64,000 nt of DNA from Planococcus citri. Taxonomy: Eukaryota > Arthropoda > Insecta > Hemiptera > Pseudococcidae. Where the stretch lies: the NCBI RefSeq assembly GCF_950023065.1, contig NC_088678.1, forward strand, positions 22,062,580 to 22,126,579, in the 5' to 3' direction. Below, one piece after another: positions 1-12,500 of the stretch. Numbering within the stretch: the first letter of the stretch is position 1; each line of letters opens with the position of its first letter. Under the pieces are notes generated by a model that worked only from the letters and a program-made list of their open reading frames with translations, ran no database searches and was not told the origin of the DNA. Made by a program: the position numbers and the translations under genes.

Positions 1-79
1 CAGTCAACTTTAACTGAATGCTCTAGATCCACTCAAACTCGGTGAGAATCAATTCAGGATGTTGGTTTTGAAGGATAGA

Positions 80-1490
80 GAAGGTTCCTCCCCACGTAGG
101 GACGGGTTAAGAATATCCCTATGGTGTCCTCTGCTTGTTGTAAAAGGCGACTAAAATCACTGTGATATATCTGGCATGGCTGCAGGGCTGGTAATCAAGT
201 CAGATGAAATTCAACCTTTCTCAAAATATGCAAACAACAGGAAATAGATGGAACTATGGGATCCTAGGTGAAGGTGAACCCCTGGTTAAAATAAAAACGC
301 ATGCAAGTGAAAGAAAATACAAATTAGGAAACTGGAATGTAAGAGGAATGCAGCAAAGGAAGCAGAAATAAACAACATTCTAAGCAGCAGAAATGTAGAC
401 TTTGCTGCCATGATGGTTGAAACAAAGAAGAAAGGAAGTAGAATAATCAAATCTGGAAACTACATTGTTATCTACAGCGGAGTTGACTAGAAAACCAGAG
501 CTGCAGGCGGAGTGATGTTACACATACATAATAAAGTATAAACACCGCAAAAACATCGACTCATACAACATATGACATGAAAGAATTGTATCAGCAAGGA
601 TGAGATTGAAAAAAGACTTTCTCACAATAATTGGAGTATATGTGAGGGCGCATATGGAAAGGGACCTACCAACCAAAAAAAAAAAAAAAAAAAAAAGTTC
701 TCTGAAATTGTTGTAGGAACGCTGTAAAGGGTTCCTACAACAATTTCAGAGAACTTTTTTTTTTTTTTTGGTCGGTAGGTCCCTTTCCGTATGCGCCCTC
801 ACATATGCACCAGAAGAGGGAAAAGAGGAGCAAAGCGAAGAGTTCTACCAGCAACTACAGAGGGCAGTACAAGCAGTAAACCCAAAAGACATGATATCAT
901 ACCAGGGAGAAGTAGATGCAGGTGGAAAGATTGCAAAGATCCTGAGAGTCACGGGACTGATAAATATGAACCTGAGAAGCAGTAAGGTGTGAAAAGAAAC
1001 AAGATTGAAGGAGTACAATACCCTCTTAATACCGATGATGACTTATGGAAGAGAGGTATGGGCACTGAAGAAATCTGATAAAAGAATAATAACGGCAGCG
1101 GGGATGAAATTCATGAGAAGAACGGCACGGATGACTCTCAGAGACAGAGTCCCATCTGAGAAAATAACAGCAGATCTCGAAGTGAAGCTAGTCATGAAGA
1201 AAATAAAAAAGTATAGGAAAGATTGGAGAAATCATGTCAAAGGATGGAGGAAACAAGATCGCCGAAACAGGTCCTCAAATATATTACATCCAACGAGGAA
1301 AAGATGCAGAGGGAGACCAAGGCGGAAACTCACCGATACCTCAGGTTCATCTTCAACCAGTTCCACACCATAGCAGTCAGGTCAACAGACCCAACACTTA
1401 CTTATAAGGAAACGATGACAACAACGATGAGAAGTTTCAAAAAAATTACTGCAAAAATTGAAGATTTTGGATTTTTTAAAAATAATTTAT
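80..1490 (+). mobile_element. Remnant of a non-LTR (LINE) retrotransposon
   Basis: Positions 80-300 look like a LINE 5' leader. From about 310 a broken frame reads like an apurinic-type endonuclease domain (GNWNVRGM, then METKKK-like and GGVMLHI). It resumes at about 800 with YAPEEGKEEQSEEFYQQLQ, typical of the same domain. The central reverse-transcriptase core is missing. At 1005-1340 a C-terminal reverse-transcriptase tail appears (LLIPMMTYGREVWALKK, then RRTARMTLRDRVPSEKI). Internal stops and a deletion show it is dead. A small foldback element interrupts the endonuclease part. The assignment rests on remembered family motifs; the clade (RTE/CR1-like) is not certain. Confidence 0.75.
643..802. 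mobile_element. Small foldback (hairpin) element inserted in the LINE
   Basis: The two ends are near-perfect inverted repeats (TGAGGGCGCATATGGAAAGG against its complement, with one mismatch near position 790). Inside, after a poly-A and before a poly-T tract, a second perfect stem starting GTTCTCTGAAATTG closes on a loop of about 10 bases at 722-731. The whole insert can fold into one long hairpin. The flanks read ATATG on both sides, a likely 5-bp target duplication. Removing the insert and one ATATG restores the LINE frame (GVYAPEEG), which supports these boundaries. Confidence 0.75.
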
Positions 1491-2929
1491 GAGATTCAAC
1501 AACTTTAAAAAAAATACACTTTTCAAGTCTTCCTTTAGAGTAGGCGATTCACTTCATCACCTGCCCAACTCGATTCTGAACAGAATATCGAAATGAACTT
1601 CGGAAAGAGGTCATCATTTTTTGAACCAAAGAAAAAATGAAATTTTATTGAACAGACCACGAAAAAGTCACTTATTTGCGAAATTTCTTTGAATAACTCC
1701 GTGTCAAGTTTTTCTATAGACCTTTTATTGAGTTATTCAAGGCTATAAAGAAGGCAAATGTAAACCTTAAGTAAATGTTTTTAGAAAATAGTTGAAAAGT
1801 TTTTCTACCGTAATAATAGGGTATGCTGAGAACATCTGAATTTAATGAAACGTTCAAAGTTTATTTTTGATATTGAATTACAAAGTAGGTATTAGAAGTA
1901 TTATAGTGTTAATTATAAAGTCCCTTACTTTCTTGAAATGTCATACGTATTTCTTTCAAAGTTTCAATTTTGTAAATTTTATTTATCTCTGTTGCACAAT
2001 CTTATACCTATGTATTTTCAAAAGTTTAAATGCTTTACAGACGATCTAACGATCAAAAAATTATCACTTAAAATGAGTAATTTGCGAACTGTTGAACGAC
2101 TTTAAAATGAAAAACGCCCAAGAAACTTTTAAAAAAAAATTATGCAAACATTTTTCAAAATTTCTCGCAGTCGAACTCAGAAAGTGATTTTTCAAATGTC
2201 TGAAATTAGAATTTTTTAAAAATTTATTCATTTCTCGTTAATTACGGATCATCTTAAAACATCAAAAACTGCAGAATTTCTGCCACTTCCCTCAGATGTG
2301 CTCGCTCGAATAAAACAGCATTTCCTCATTACCTCGTATTTTGAAAAACAAAATACACCATTATTAAAATAACTCGACAAGAAAAACACCAACCAACGCA
2401 TAAACAACACGGAAAAACGAACTGGAAAATTTAGAAAATCCAAACAACATTAATTTTCATATCTCATAATACACCTGGATACCTCCGAAAACAACCACCT
2501 TTAAAATCATTTATACCTAACCTTCAAGATTCAAATTCACTATTGTCTACCACGTGACAACGTTTAATAATATGATTTCTATCCCAAAAAAAAAACCGCA
2601 TGTCAAACATCACGTAGCCTGGATGTACGTTTAGTGAAAAATCAGCGATACCTGCGGTGGTACCTCCAAAGCGATAATGCTGTTGGGTTAATGACAGGCT
2701 AACTCTTAAATTGTAATATGGTTGTAATTTTAAAACGAAAATTATACGATGGCACACAATGCGATTCTCGAATTACCATATAAATTGATGTTAATTATAA
2801 TTTTTTTCCAATGGTAAAATTTCTGACGATCATTAAACGCAAATATTGGTTGAGATTCGTTCACGCTTAAGCACACGTAATTACCACTGGGGATGGTAAT
2901 TTTGCTGTAATATCAACGTTTCTTTCAAG

Positions 2930-2947
2930 TACCTACCTACCTACCTA
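2930..2947. repeat. Short (TACC)n microsatellite
   Basis: Four to five TACC units in a row. The rest of 1500-3557 shows no gene. It is AT-rich and would be intron of the ABCD gene on the minus strand. Confidence 0.7.
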
Positions 2948-3557
2948 TTTATTTGTAGACCCTATAAGCCCGGAGAATGGTATTAGCTCATCAGGAAGGG
3001 GAAAAATATGGCAACAAAATTCCGCGAGGGCTGGTTAATGGGATGATGGATCGATGGAAAACGAAACGTGTTGAATTTATCTCATACGAGTGCCCCGTCG
3101 AGTAATTAATAATAAATTGGCGTACGAATTTAGAATCCGGATGACGTCAATTTATCCTAAACCAATGCTCTCGGTTGCTCAGAAGAGAAGCTAATGTACA
3201 TTAAATTGATTTTTTTTTTCATCTTTTAATGCAGCTGAACCAAAATGTATGTCTACGTAAGTACGAGGTTTTATATAACCAACGTCATTTTATTCGTACG
3301 TATAGTACAAGGCTACTACGATCTGCATTAATTATCGACGAAAGCATTCAATAATAGTTGGTGTTTTTTAATAACACGTTATCTACTCGTAGTCGTAGGT
3401 ATAGTTGGCGATTTCTTCCCGGATTGCCGGTTTTGTGAAAAAAAATTATAAGGTAAGAACCGTTACAAAGTCTGCAATCGACGCGACAGCAACGAGTTAT
3501 TCCAGCTGTGATCAATTTGCTGACGCTGCAGAAGAATCGAGTTTCTCGAAAGCTCAC

Positions 3558-6500
3558 CTGGTATAACGGCGGCTCCCATTTCTTTGCTGGATTTGGCTAA
3601 AGCGTACGCCACGAGAGCGCAATCGAATAGAGGTTTCGTAATATGAGAATACAAATGAGCGACCGATGTTGCGAATGCTGTTATGTCTTCGGTTAATCGA
3701 TGGTCTGCGTTTTCGATTCGATCGTCGATGTTACTGACTCGATAATACGTTTCATCTTGAAAATATAATTTATACGCGTGATTCACTAAACGAGATCTGC
3801 AACAAACGAACAATACCCACCGATCAATATGAATCGGAGACGATTTCGTTATTTATAATATATTCTTACATTAGCGTAGATAGAGGTAGAGATACATTTT
3901 TCTTTCAAACATTCGCAATAACAACTTTATACGTATAGTTTAACCAGTATTTATTACGTAATGTGTACTTTTTTTTTTCAATATAAAAAAATAATCCGGT
4001 TAAGGCGACCTACATTTTGATCAAATTATTTGCTCAATCGTCCAAAATATAGGGAATTTGTCGTATCATCAATAATACTACATATCCATTCCATAAGCAT
4101 ACGAGTGACATAAGTACGTATTTAAACCATTGTTTTTTCATGTTTTTTGAATCGAAACATAATGAATGATTGATGCTGATGCTTACGTTATCGAAACCCC
4201 AGACATTTTATTCAACATCAAGTTGCAATTCTCACAGAGGACGACAGACAATTTTGCCTCACCTAACCATATTATTTGATTACAAAAATGTATAAGTGTT
4301 CAGGAGAAAAACTGATCATTTCAGTTCACTGGACACGTTCCGGAAAAGCAATGTAGTATTCATTCCCCCTCCCCCTCCCTCTCCCCCTCCCTCCTCCACC
4401 CAAAAAAGTAACTTATGCAACCAAAAGAGTCCGAAAAAGCAACCAAAAAATTTATGAAACGTAAGCAAAACGTATTTTTATTGCACAAAAAAATTCGCCC
4501 ACTCCCCCCCCCCAAAGAAACCTGTTTTAAATGTAATGTTAAAAAATTACGAAAAAAAAAGTTTCCAATTAAAACCTGATGATGAAACTCAATCGAGATT
4601 TTGACAATTTCAGCAAAAAGCAGAATTTTTTTAAAAGCAAGATTTGGAAATTTTTGAAGGGAAAATAAAACTTTTTGGAATTTTTCGCAGAAAAGTGAAA
4701 ATTTTTAGAAAATTTTCAGTAAAAAATCAGACTATATGGAAATTATGATAAGTAAATAGTGGGACTTTTTGACATTTTTGGCAACAGGAAAGGTTTTTTA
4801 GCAAGTTTTTGCAAAATAACGAAACTTTTCAGCAAAAAAGTGGGACATCTGGAATCTATGGAAGAAAATGAAAGTCGCATTTCTTAACAAAATAGAGAGA
4901 CTTTTCAGCAATTCTAGTTAGAAACGAGAATTTTTTGGAATTTTTAGCGAACAGCAGAGCTTTTTGGCAATTATTGACAAAGAAGTGATGCTTTTTTAAA
5001 CTTTGGGCTGAAAAGATATTTTTTTACAATTTTTTGTAAATAATTGAGATTTTCAGGTAGTTTTTGGCAAAAAATTGAGTATTTTGGAATTTTTTCGCTG
5101 AAAAGACGACAATAATTTTAAGCTACGTATATTTTTGACAGGAAACAAGACTTTTTGACTAATTTGACCAGAAGTGAGACCTTTTAAATTTTTGACAGAA
5201 AACGAGACATGGATAATTTAAATTTTTGAACATTTTTCAAAAAAAAAAGTAGGTAGCTGTAGTAATCAAAATTTTAGAAATGTAACCAAAAATTACTTTG
5301 AGTGCTTAACTTTATTAATTCGATGACTTGAGAAGTAACCGAGTACAAAGCCCTCATTACTTTTTCATTCACAGGATGTACAAACAAAAAAATTACAAAT
5401 CAAAATACACACTAGACATCTGCAAAATTTGAGTATTCCTTAAATTTTACTCGTTTTTCTACTTAAAAATGCACTTTTAACGTTTCAAAGTATTTTTCAG
5501 ATTTTTCAACTCTCTACCCCTTCTCAATGAGGTCTTCATATTAAAGAATTTTAGAACAGAAAATGAGAAACTCTGCATTGTCATTTTTAAAGACTGAAAA
5601 TATGTACATAAGTGAATACTTGGAACGAGTACTTCTTTTTCACTTTGCTTAATTTTCTGACTTTCGATTTTTTACAAGAATTTTTCATGAAAAATTGTGG
5701 GTTACAGTGGCGAACTGGGTCGGTTTGGGGCCCCTGGCGGATGCAATGAATGGGGCCCAAAATTTTTCCCTTCCACCTTGAGAATCTTTCTCGTTCTGTT
5801 TTTTTTTTCTGAGGTTTGGATACTTGAATCCAAGTTGTGCAATTTATTTTTGCTTTCGTCTGTTTATTAAATATTTCTAGTATAATGTGGTAGCAAAACA
5901 GAGGACATTTTTTGAGGGGGGTGGACGAAAAATTTGCCATAAGAAAAAAATACCAATCTTACCGAATAAAATGACAAGTTTTTAAAGTGAAATGATAGAT
6001 GGAATGACAATTTTGTAAATTGATATCATTCGCATTTGGGCTCATGAAAAATTCTTATTTTTCCTTTTGGATTTATGGAAGTTTCAAAAATGTGTTTTTT
6101 TTTTTTTTTGGTTTAGAGAAGAGATAGAAATTGACTAAATTAAAGCATGGGCAAAAGCTTTTTAAAAATTCGTATTTTGAGAAATAAAAGAAAAATTTGT
6201 TCACTTTTTCAACTCAAAATTATAGAACTTGAGTGTCTGTTTTTTAAAAATCTCAAATTAGAAAATGAAAAGCAAACAGGCTCAAAGCGGAGAGTGAGAG
6301 CAAAAGCAAGTTTCGATAAGTAGAAAATCAACGTTTTTTGAGGTGAAAAGAGTGTTGTTTTTTTATTAGAAAATTTCTTGAAATTTGAATATGTACATAG
6401 ATGTACCTACTTACTTACTTAAAAGATTTTTATAAAAGTTTGATTCTCAATTTGAAAAAAAAAACACCCAGGCCCAAGTGAAGTGAGGACAGAAAATTTC

Positions 6501-9500
6501 AAAAAAAAAATTGTGAGAGGTAAAAAATAATGTTTTTAGTGGTGACTGATGAGTTTATTTTTTCGACCACACAATTTTAGAATTTGAATGTACTTACTAA
6601 AATTGAAAATTTAGATTTTAAAAAGGCAAAATTTTTCAAAAATTGTTGTTGGAGAAAGTGAAAATATCATATTTTTTTTTGGTTTAAACATGACCCCAGG
6701 GACCCCTTGGCGTCTCGGAGCCCCTGGCGATTGCCAGGTAACATCATAGGCCAGTCCGCCACTATGTGGATTAGTATATAATTTGAAAAAGGGAATATAT
6801 TGAATTCAGAGGTCGCACTCAATTCTTTTCCAAAAAAAAAAAAAAAACTTTAATTACCAAAAAAGTTACAAAAAGTGACCAAAGCAAAATTTCAAGGGTT
6901 AGCAGGATTTTAATGATGGGCTCTAAAATTATTTTCCATCTCTGCAAACATGGGACTGAAAAAAATTGAGAAAATTAACAAAGGCAGATTCACCTACACG
7001 CATCTTACCCTGCTACAGTCTTTATTCTCGTTCTCTCTATTTATAAAAATTTGGAAGAAACTTGAAGTCGCAGAAAATTTTTCATTGAAAATCTCAATAC
7101 AAAGTGGCCCCAGAAAAAAGTTCTGAGTTGATCAACATAGAACTAATTATTCGCTGAAATTAAAATCTGCAGATCTTATTTCACTTGAAATTTGAGTTCA
7201 TAAAATTCACAAACAATGGTTGTAAAGTAATCCATTTTCCTTATTGTTCGGATTCTCAAAAACCTTGAAAACTCCAAGTAAGCGACGCTTTACTTACTCC
7301 CAAAATAAAACTCAAAAAAGTCTATAAATAAATTCAAATGTAAATTTCTTAATTAAAGATATTAATTAGATAGGTATATTCATAATCAGCTATCTTTTTT
7401 CACATTTCCGTCCGATGTGAATTTTGAATTTTTATTTTTAGATACCATGATTTTCAAAGTAGGTAAGCATTGAAAATAATGGGAAAAAATAATCACCACT
7501 CCTTCGAAACATATCGCAAATAATTTTTGGATTTTGTTTCCACACAAGCATAATTATTAATTAGTCGCAGTAATTGACGAAGTTTCGCTAAAATGGCCAC
7601 ATGTTTAAATCCTATATAACTAAAAGAATAGAGAAGATAATGAGAAACACAATGTGTTCATTTTTTTTAAGACTTCGGAAGAAGAAATACACTAAGTAAT
7701 GTTTCGAATAACATATCCGATTCGATGAAAGCACCGAGTAATTACTTCAGCGACTCGATGTTTGTAACTTTGTGTATTAATGAATTCACGAGTGGCATCA
7801 AAGTCATACCGAGAGATAATGATCTTATCATTAACAACAAATCAGTGGGTAAGTCAGAGGTTAATTTTTTCATCGTATCGCAATGAAATTTTGACCATGT
7901 TCTAAAAAATTTCCAAATACGTTGATAATCAAGTAGGTAGAGGTACCTATAGAGTTTGAATTTCAAACAAATGAGTGCGAAAAAAAAAACACATCCAAAG
8001 CATGAAAAAAACTGATAGGTAAACAAGTTCAAAGGGTATTTAGTTTAATTAAAATGAACCAGACGTGTTACCATTTAGGTACATTAACCTTAGATGAGAT
8101 GGTGCATTCGAATAAAGATATAAACTTGCCGCAAACATTCACAATTGTACATAAAAATGACACGAAGAGCATCTCATGTCCGTGGAAATAAACTCGAGAC
8201 AATGTTACGGTTAAATTTAATTAAATTCAACCTCAACCGGCGCGGCGAGATAAGCATATGCATCATATTCCACGCTTGGTTAATTTAATTGAATAACGAA
8301 AATACCAAAAAATGCAGTACTTGATATGGTGATGGAAACGACGTACAAATTTTATTAGTTCATTTTTCATTTTCCTTTTTAACGTCATTTTGTGTTGATT
8401 TTTTTGCAAAAAATTTCTACAGGAAAAACACCCCACTCAGAATTGCAATTTAGGTACTTACCAAAAAATTCAGTACTTGATATTGTGGAAAAAACTTTTA
8501 TTAGTTTATTTTACCTTATTATTTTGTATTTTCAGTTTAGAAAAATTTCCTTAAGAATTTTTGCAGATGATGTAAACATTTCAATACACTCAAATAACAT
8601 CAAACTAGCCTCAAAAATGATCCAAAAATCTCTCAATTGTGTATTGAAAAATGGGCTGAATCAAATGGACTAACATTTTCTGAATCTAAAACTCACTGTA
8701 TGCTTTTTACTAAAAGAAATAAAACTTACCCAGAACCTATTCTTGAATTCAAAGGACATCCTTCAGTTTTCAAACCAACTACCAAATTCCTCGAACTTAC
8801 TTTTGATAAAAAAAATTTACTTAGACTCCTCATTTTCTCAACATAAAACCTGAACTTAACAAACGTCCAAATTTACTAAAAATTGTTAAAAATCTCAAGT
8901 ATAACTCATCGTGCCAACTATTACTCCACTAGTACAAAGCTCTGATACGCAGTAAAATTGAATGTGGAAGCCCATGCTTTACAAACCTCTCAAATAAAAC
9001 TACTAACATTCTCTAACTATTCAAAATTCCTCCTTGCACATTTGCATAGGTGCTCTGTATTCTTCTCCAATTAATAGCATTAGCATCTATTGTGAAGCTG
9101 CAGAGCTCCCTCCTGATTTTAGGAAAATTCTCATGACAAACAAATTCATAACAACTGTTGCAAATAATCCATCTCACCTTCATCAAAAATCACTCAATGC
9201 CTACAACTCTCAGCATTTCCTCCATACTTCAGGTCCAATCCCAGAATTTATCAACAAAATGAACAACCTACAAATTGACCTAGAAAACCTTATCCATAAA
9301 CCAATATCTTATCCCACTTGGTCTCTCAAACCTATACACAGGCTTGTTGGACCAGACCAAAAAACCAGACCGATGACTGCAACCAGACCCAAAAATGCAC
9401 ACAAGACCGAGTGGACTGGACTGACCTTAGACCTCTAAAAAAAATGTATGTAAATATTAACTGAACAGATGACCCTTTTCAGAAAAAATAACAGGGACAG

Positions 9501-12500
9501 ACTGAGGCCGAAGACCTTTCTAAAAAATCGGACCAATGACCGCGGTTTGGACCTCAGTTATGTCCAATTTTTCAAATTTATAATGCCATTTTAGATGCCT
9601 ATTTTGAATAAATTTTCATTGTGATTTAATTTCTTTTGAAGTTTCAGTGTTTTGAAAGTAAAAATCCCATTTTTCAACTCATCTTATGTGTTAGGAAGCT
9701 TTTTTATTTCTGAAAAATGAGGACTGTTTTTTGGATCTGGGCTGACCCATGACCACGCTGAAAATTTCTGGTCAGGACCAGACTGGACTGACCTACAAAG
9801 ACAAAAAATGCAGAACTGAATGACCAGACTGGACCGTTTGAAAGCTCCAAACTAGGACCTTTATTTTGGAGCAACTGCAAAACTTGAGCAGTCCTACAAG
9901 CCTGCCTATGCCTATACAGATGGAACTCGATTTAAGAAACTACCCAAAACATGATCACTCCCCACAATTAATCAAGAGTTATTACTTAGAACTGTTATCA
10001 AACTATACAGAATATAACTTATGCTTCACAGATGGTTCAAAAATTTCCAACGTTCATACTGGTTATGCTTACTCAATTAATGACGAAGTTCTCAATTTCA
10101 AAATTCACAACTGTGCCTCAATTTTTACTGCAGAACTCACTGCCATAAAACATTGCCTAATAGATATAATTTCCATTCAATCAGAAAATAAAAAATTCTT
10201 AATCTAGAGCAACTCTCTAAGTTCACTGCTATCCATTCAAAACATTTTTTCTGATCATCCCACAGTCCAAGACATCCATAAGTCCCTTCTTAACCTTCAA
10301 AATTATGATTACTCTATTAGCTTCATGTATGTTCCAATAGCCACATGCCACATACAGGGTGCCCAGAAATATCGAGCACCCCAAAGAAAGTTTTTCATTA
10401 AAAATTTAGGTTGGCAACGTGAAATAGATGCATATGATTGGTGGAATGTTATCTCTCCAGTCCAACAACCAATCAATAAACTATCATTATTATCATTCAC
10501 TGTGACCAACCAAAGTATTTTAGTAGAAAACTTTTTTAGGGGTGCTCGATATTTCTGGACACCCTGTAGGTATCACTGGAAACAAAATTGTTGATAGATT
10601 AGCAAAAACAACCGCTGCCCCCCCTCTTACCTCTCTCAGTCCTGATGATATTAAATCTCCAATCACTCACAACACATTTACCAACTGGCAGAACTTTCGG
10701 TCACAATAAACTTCAAACGAACGCTTCCAACATAAAAAAAAAACAACCCTCCCCTGGAAAAATCTAGGCCACCTGAACAGAAAAGAACAAAACTTTATTA
10801 CTAGACTAAGAATAGGCCACACAAAAATTACACATAACCACCTGGCACCTATACCAAAAAGAACCAAAACCCCCATGCCAATTTTGCAGAAACGAACCCA
10901 CATCCATTCAACACAGACATACACTACAGACAAAAAAACCCCACTTATGATCCCTGACGAACCCTCTGAAATACAAAAATTCATCTCCCTAATAAAAATT
11001 ACCAACCTCATCACAAACCAAATCTACCCCCCCCCCCACCCCTTTACGGGTGTAATAATCTTGTAATTATGAACACCCAAAAATAAAAAATAATAAATTT
11101 TCAAAAAAATTGTGGATTTGTGGATAATTTTTTGCAAAAAATTTCCTCACCAGAAAAACACAGACTTTGCAATTTGAGCTATTTTTTTCGTTTCCTGTTG
11201 GTAACGCTGCTAAAAAAATAAACAACCAGATAAACCAATACCACCTATAGTAAAAGGCCTGAGCGCTGTTTTGTGACGTCATCACTATTGGGGAGTACAT
11301 ACTCCGATAACACTATAGAAATGAATGCAATATTAATGCACTAGAACGAAATAAATCCCAAGAACATTTTATTTTGCGTTTTAAATCACATTCTGATATT
11401 TAATAATCAATTTAAGATCACTGAGGAATGATTTAAATGAACAAAATGAAAAAATGAGGTGATAAACAACACTGTTTTTCAACAACATTGAAGATGAAAG
11501 TTATGCATACACATGACAAAATTATACCTTTTGGAAGATATTACAAAACTCACTGGTGAAATATAATGAATAAATTGTCGAATTTGTCCAAATCCCACTA
11601 AATTAAAATGATATCAACTCTAATTCCAATGTGTGTATTCCATTTCCATTTTCAACTACAGGTAAAAAACCACAGGACAGATAACTGTTTAGTTTCTTCA
11701 GCAGTGATATGATCGATAAAAACAATTTCTCTGATTTTGCTGACCAACTTGAGTGATAAAATTGATGATTCGAACACTTTCAGCAAATTGGTTTGAGATT
11801 TTGATGGTTTCTTGATCAGATATCCATTGTAGTTGGATGGTTGTATTCTTGTATTCACTATGCAGGTTTAAAACTCATTGAAGATTTTATGGTGCACTAT
11901 TCATTTCACTGCAACGTTATTCAAGTAAAACACAGGCACTAGTACACATCAGTTTTCATTTTTATTCACTTCACAAGATATCTACACATCCAAATCACAC
12001 AACAGTCACAACACAAACAGATCGCGAAAAATTCACTTTTGTACAAAAATAAATGATAATCCAACACCACCAGTAGATGAAAACAACAATATTTCATCAC
12101 TGTACCACATTTTAGAACGAATTTAATTAATTAGTCATCATTTTAATAACTTTTTCAACGAAAGTTTTACTCAATTTCACGAATTCGCCATTTAATCATA
12201 CGTTAAAATTCAACTGGTAAACACAATCAAGTCCCCTTAAGGTGTGACGTCAGAAGGTGATAACGATTCAGCGCTCAGGCCTTTTACTATAGGTGGTATT
12301 GGATAAACACAGCTGGGAATAGAATAGAATTGAAATTGAATTGCCAAAAACGTATAAACGAAAGGAAATCTACTCGTGCGAACGATAAAATGAGCAAATT
12401 ACGCTCAATTCTCGACTTTATCGAAGAACATAGGTAATTTGCATCAATTACCCAGTCTTCTTTATTTAAAGAACACTTGAAAAATACTCCTACTCGACTC

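Larger units (their letters stand above)
8530..11060 (+). mobile_element. Second non-LTR retrotransposon remnant with RT and RNase H pieces
   Basis: In order: a reverse-transcriptase palm motif (RIFADDVNISIHS) with the following NGLTFSESKTHCM; a connection region (GALYSSPINSISIYCEAAELP) at about 9050; an RNase H domain starting LCFTDGSKISNVHTGYAYS at about 10020, continuing to ELTAIKHCL; and, after an inserted MITE, GITGNKIVDRLAKTT. The C-terminal tail (FITRLRIGHTKITHNHLAP) is at about 10800. Frameshifts and stops make it dead. The domain order fits an I/R1-like clade. It lies in the ABCD intron on the opposite strand. Confidence 0.8.

Noticed and set aside
3463..3557. Open frame continuing after ABCD exon 2
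   Set aside because: Homology stops at the GTGAGC donor after position 3558; the remainder is unrelated to the family.
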